Assembly (NCBI GenBank): GCA_036898135.1
Contig: CM072523.1
Coordinates: forward strand, 33,108,364-33,172,363
From: Oncomelania hupensis
Taxonomy: Eukaryota; Mollusca; Gastropoda; Littorinimorpha; Pomatiopsidae
Direction: 5' to 3'
Length of the DNA stretch: 64,000 nucleotides
In this document: piece after piece, positions 62,051 through 64,000 of the stretch
How the letters are laid out: each line of letters starts with the position of its first letter
Numbering within the stretch: the stretch's first letter is position 1
Position numbers and translations under genes: made by a program
Notes under the pieces: model-generated
What the model was told of the DNA's origin: nothing
What the model saw: the letters and a program-made list of their open reading frames with translations, nothing else
Databases searched by the model: none

Positions 62051-62725
62051 ACTACAACAACATTGCCATGCTGCTGACCAATGGGACTCGGAAAACCACC
62101 CCGGACAAAGTCGTTTGGACCGTCGAATGCGAGACAGCATTCCAAACCATAGACAAAATGACATCGGCGCCAGTACTCCAGCTACCAGATTTGACTCAGC
62201 CCTTCGTTCTTCGCACCGACCCAGTGACTTAGGCATCGGAGCAGTACTGCTACAGTGTGACCCAAAGAATCCAGGTACGCTATTTCCTGTAGTGTATGCC
62301 AGCAGAAAACTGAGACCCGCCGAGACTCACTACGCCACGTCGGAGAAGGAATGTCTTGGACTGGTCTGGGCCATACAAAAATTCCAATTCTACCTGTATG
62401 GGACCCACTTCACAGTTCAGGTGGACCATCAACCGCTATCGTTCCTGGCAGCCTCCAAGTCCTTGAACTCTCGCCTGATGAGATGGGCACTACTCACTTT
62501 TCAGGCATACTTCTTTCAAGTCGAGTACATCCCCGGCAAAGAGAATCACGGAGCTGACTACCTAAGTCGTCATCTCATAGAGGACACATCAGCTGTCGCC
62601 CACCCAACCCCTTGTCACTTGTGTCCATAGCTACCTTGGCATAGGATAGTGCAGTGTTAAACTCGGCTCTGTAATAGAAAAAGGTCAAATCCAGTAGTCA
62701 TCGCCTTTTTTCAGTTGAGGGAGCC

Positions 62726-63360
62726 TGTCACAAGAGGCTAGTTTGGACACTGCAGTAATTCTTCACGCCTCTAAAAGTTCATCCTTCTTTGGCCTTTGTA
62801 ACTTAAATTCGAAACCTAGTAGACGACAAAAGTTAGGTTTGTTCTAAGTATGTGGAAAATTTTCGCTAGGTAGGCCATGACATAATCCAGCTGACCTATA
62901 TCCTTCAGCCCACGTGAGTGCGTTAAGGCTTATGGGATATATAGCGGGCTTTAGCTAGCCACACTGTTAAGGTACGTCAGTCTTTGTCTAAACCGCACCC
63001 GAGAGGGATGGACACGCTGAAAGTTCTCTCTCAGAAGACTACGCAAGTGATGGGTGAAATCCATTCATCCCAGTATAGCCATAGCCTGACATTGTTAAAA
63101 AGGTAAATGATCGATTGTTTGTTTCACCGTGATTTATTGCTATTATTATCTGATTATGAGTGTAGCCCCTGTTATTTCTCCTATGTGTATTATTGCAGAC
63201 CAGTGGCTCTACCGGAGAAGGTGTATATTATTAATTACTTCTCCCTGTGTTTATTTTAGCCATGACGCTCTGCACTCCCTTTGCAAGCAAGGCGTTGCAG
63301 ACAATCATCTTATGTTTTGCAGACGAGCAGGCTTGGTCCACGGCAGGAGATAGACCCCCA
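62726..63360 (+). repeat. 3' LTR of the gypsy-like element (right end uncertain)
   Basis: Starts TGTCACAAGAGGCTAGTTTG directly after a purine-rich GTTGAGGGAG that fits a polypurine tract. It includes TTATGGGATATATAGCGGGC, a possible TATA region, at about 62,930. The 3' limit is unknown because the partner LTR is truncated. Confidence 0.7.
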
Positions 63361-64000
63361 CAAAGTCAACCCGCAACTGAGCAGTGAGCACTGAGCTCCG
63401 ATAGCTCAGTAGTCAACAAACGAGACAAGGAGAAAGCAGCACCGCACCTCGATGTTCCAGTTAAGTGCCATATAATATGTGCACGAACACCGATTTATAG
63501 GAAAAAGAACATTAGGCCCAAAAGAACAAAAGCCCAGGGATGACACAGTAGCAAGAAATGCGAACAGTAGCGAAATAGATCCATCAAAGATCGAACTACT
63601 CGAAGTGAATTTTGGACTGTTAAGTTAATCCTAGTTATATTACGTTTCACATAGGTAGTCAAAAGCCATTTAAAAAAAATGATTTCCTCATCACAAAACT
63701 GACATAGATTTAAAGAGCTCTTCATTCTGAACACAGTGGTATATTTTTTTCCCCCATAGGACAAATAGGTAAAAAGTTATTCATGTTTGAAAATGCCGAA
63801 TGTTGGTGTTTTTTTGGCAACGTTTTGGAATTGAAGAAATTGACAACTTTGGAGTCTCAAAGTAAAGCCAATATTGATACCAGAAAGCTGATTTTTGACA
63901 GGTAACCCCTTCATATGTTATACTCCAAGCCCAATTTTCTTCAGGCCTAATCCATGTAATGTTCAGCCGTTTTGGTGCTTCAAAGTTGGGAAATCATCAA
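63361..64000. other. Unassigned sequence at the window end
   Basis: AT-rich. No homologous frame, RNA gene or repeat recognised. The missing ZNHIT1 exon 1 was looked for on the minus strand and not seen. Confidence 0.4.

Larger units (their letters stand above)
58719..62635 (+). pseudogene. Gypsy-like pol remnant (RT and RNase H)
   Basis: Pieces in order: QQQAIKEEIDTLLAAGIISA, PNGEHRLCIDFRLLNAVTQF, MKGHFEFNILPFGI, [insertion], FMDDIIIAKPTWEEHVALLQ, KLEFLGQTIRQGSL, FLGLCGFYQKFI, [insertion], CETAFQTIDKMTSAPVLQLP and RNase H (LGIGAVLLQ, ASRKLRPAETHYATSEKECL, VDHQPLSFLAASKSLNSRLM, YIPGKENHGADYLSRH). These are Ty3/gypsy signatures (FMDD for the usual YVDD). Stops and frameshifts are present. Integrase, expected next, is absent. 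Confidence 0.92.

Overview
The window looks like animal nuclear DNA. Genes are split into short exons with GT-AG introns. They are embedded in AT-rich, repeat-dense sequence containing tRNA-derived SINEs, non-LTR retrotransposons, DIRS-like and Ty3/gypsy-like retroelements, pogo/Tigger, Tc1, piggyBac-like and hAT-like DNA transposons, and long TC/GA and ATT microsatellites. The repeat mix and protein divergence suggest a lophotrochozoan, probably a marine mollusc such as a gastropod. That is inference; nothing here fixes the species.

Three conserved genes can be read. (1) On the minus strand at 11.4-11.8 kb lies the first coding exon of the Hippo-pathway coactivator YAP/Yorkie. It carries the TEAD-binding segment, three Lats-type HxRxxS sites and the start of WW domain 1. 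The gene continues to the left, so 1-11,440 reads as its first intron. (2) On the plus strand from 21.4 to 46.3 kb lies NOP53 (GLTSCR2/PICT1), a ribosome-biogenesis factor. It can be assembled from 14 exons into one 420-residue frame. One intron (37,162-37,935) has U12-type donor and branch signals and apparent AT-AA termini. (3) On the minus strand from 54.4 to 48.7 kb lies ZNHIT1 (HIT-type zinc finger; SRCAP/SWR1 complex). Four of its exons are here, and the first coding exon was not found. NOP53 and ZNHIT1 are convergent, with about 1.7 kb between their poly(A) signals.

Most remaining sequence is mobile DNA. NOP53 introns hold two DIRS-like elements (about 31.6-36.3 and 39.0-45.5 kb) with inverted ends and an internal complementary region but no recognisable tyrosine recombinase. 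They also hold two HTH-only pogo/Tigger copies, hAT-like and piggyBac-like MITEs, fragments of a FADD-type non-LTR retrotransposon, and a relic SINE joining tRNA-like and 5S-rRNA-like parts. A clean copy of that SINE lies between NOP53 and ZNHIT1. The 12.2-21.4 kb interval holds SINEs, microsatellites, a long imperfect hairpin and a dead Tc1 element inserted in a LINE. The 55-63 kb interval is a nest: a LINE 3' end duplicated around a GA repeat and split by two pogo-like elements, followed by a decayed gypsy-like element that is itself split by two insertions.

The strongest candidates for something undescribed are the U12-type AT-AA intron, a retroposon family with full-length copies of about 700 bp plus three tiny copies of about 60 nt that share one 5' end, and the tRNA/5S chimeric SINE. 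No prokaryote-style system, CRISPR array or operon is present.
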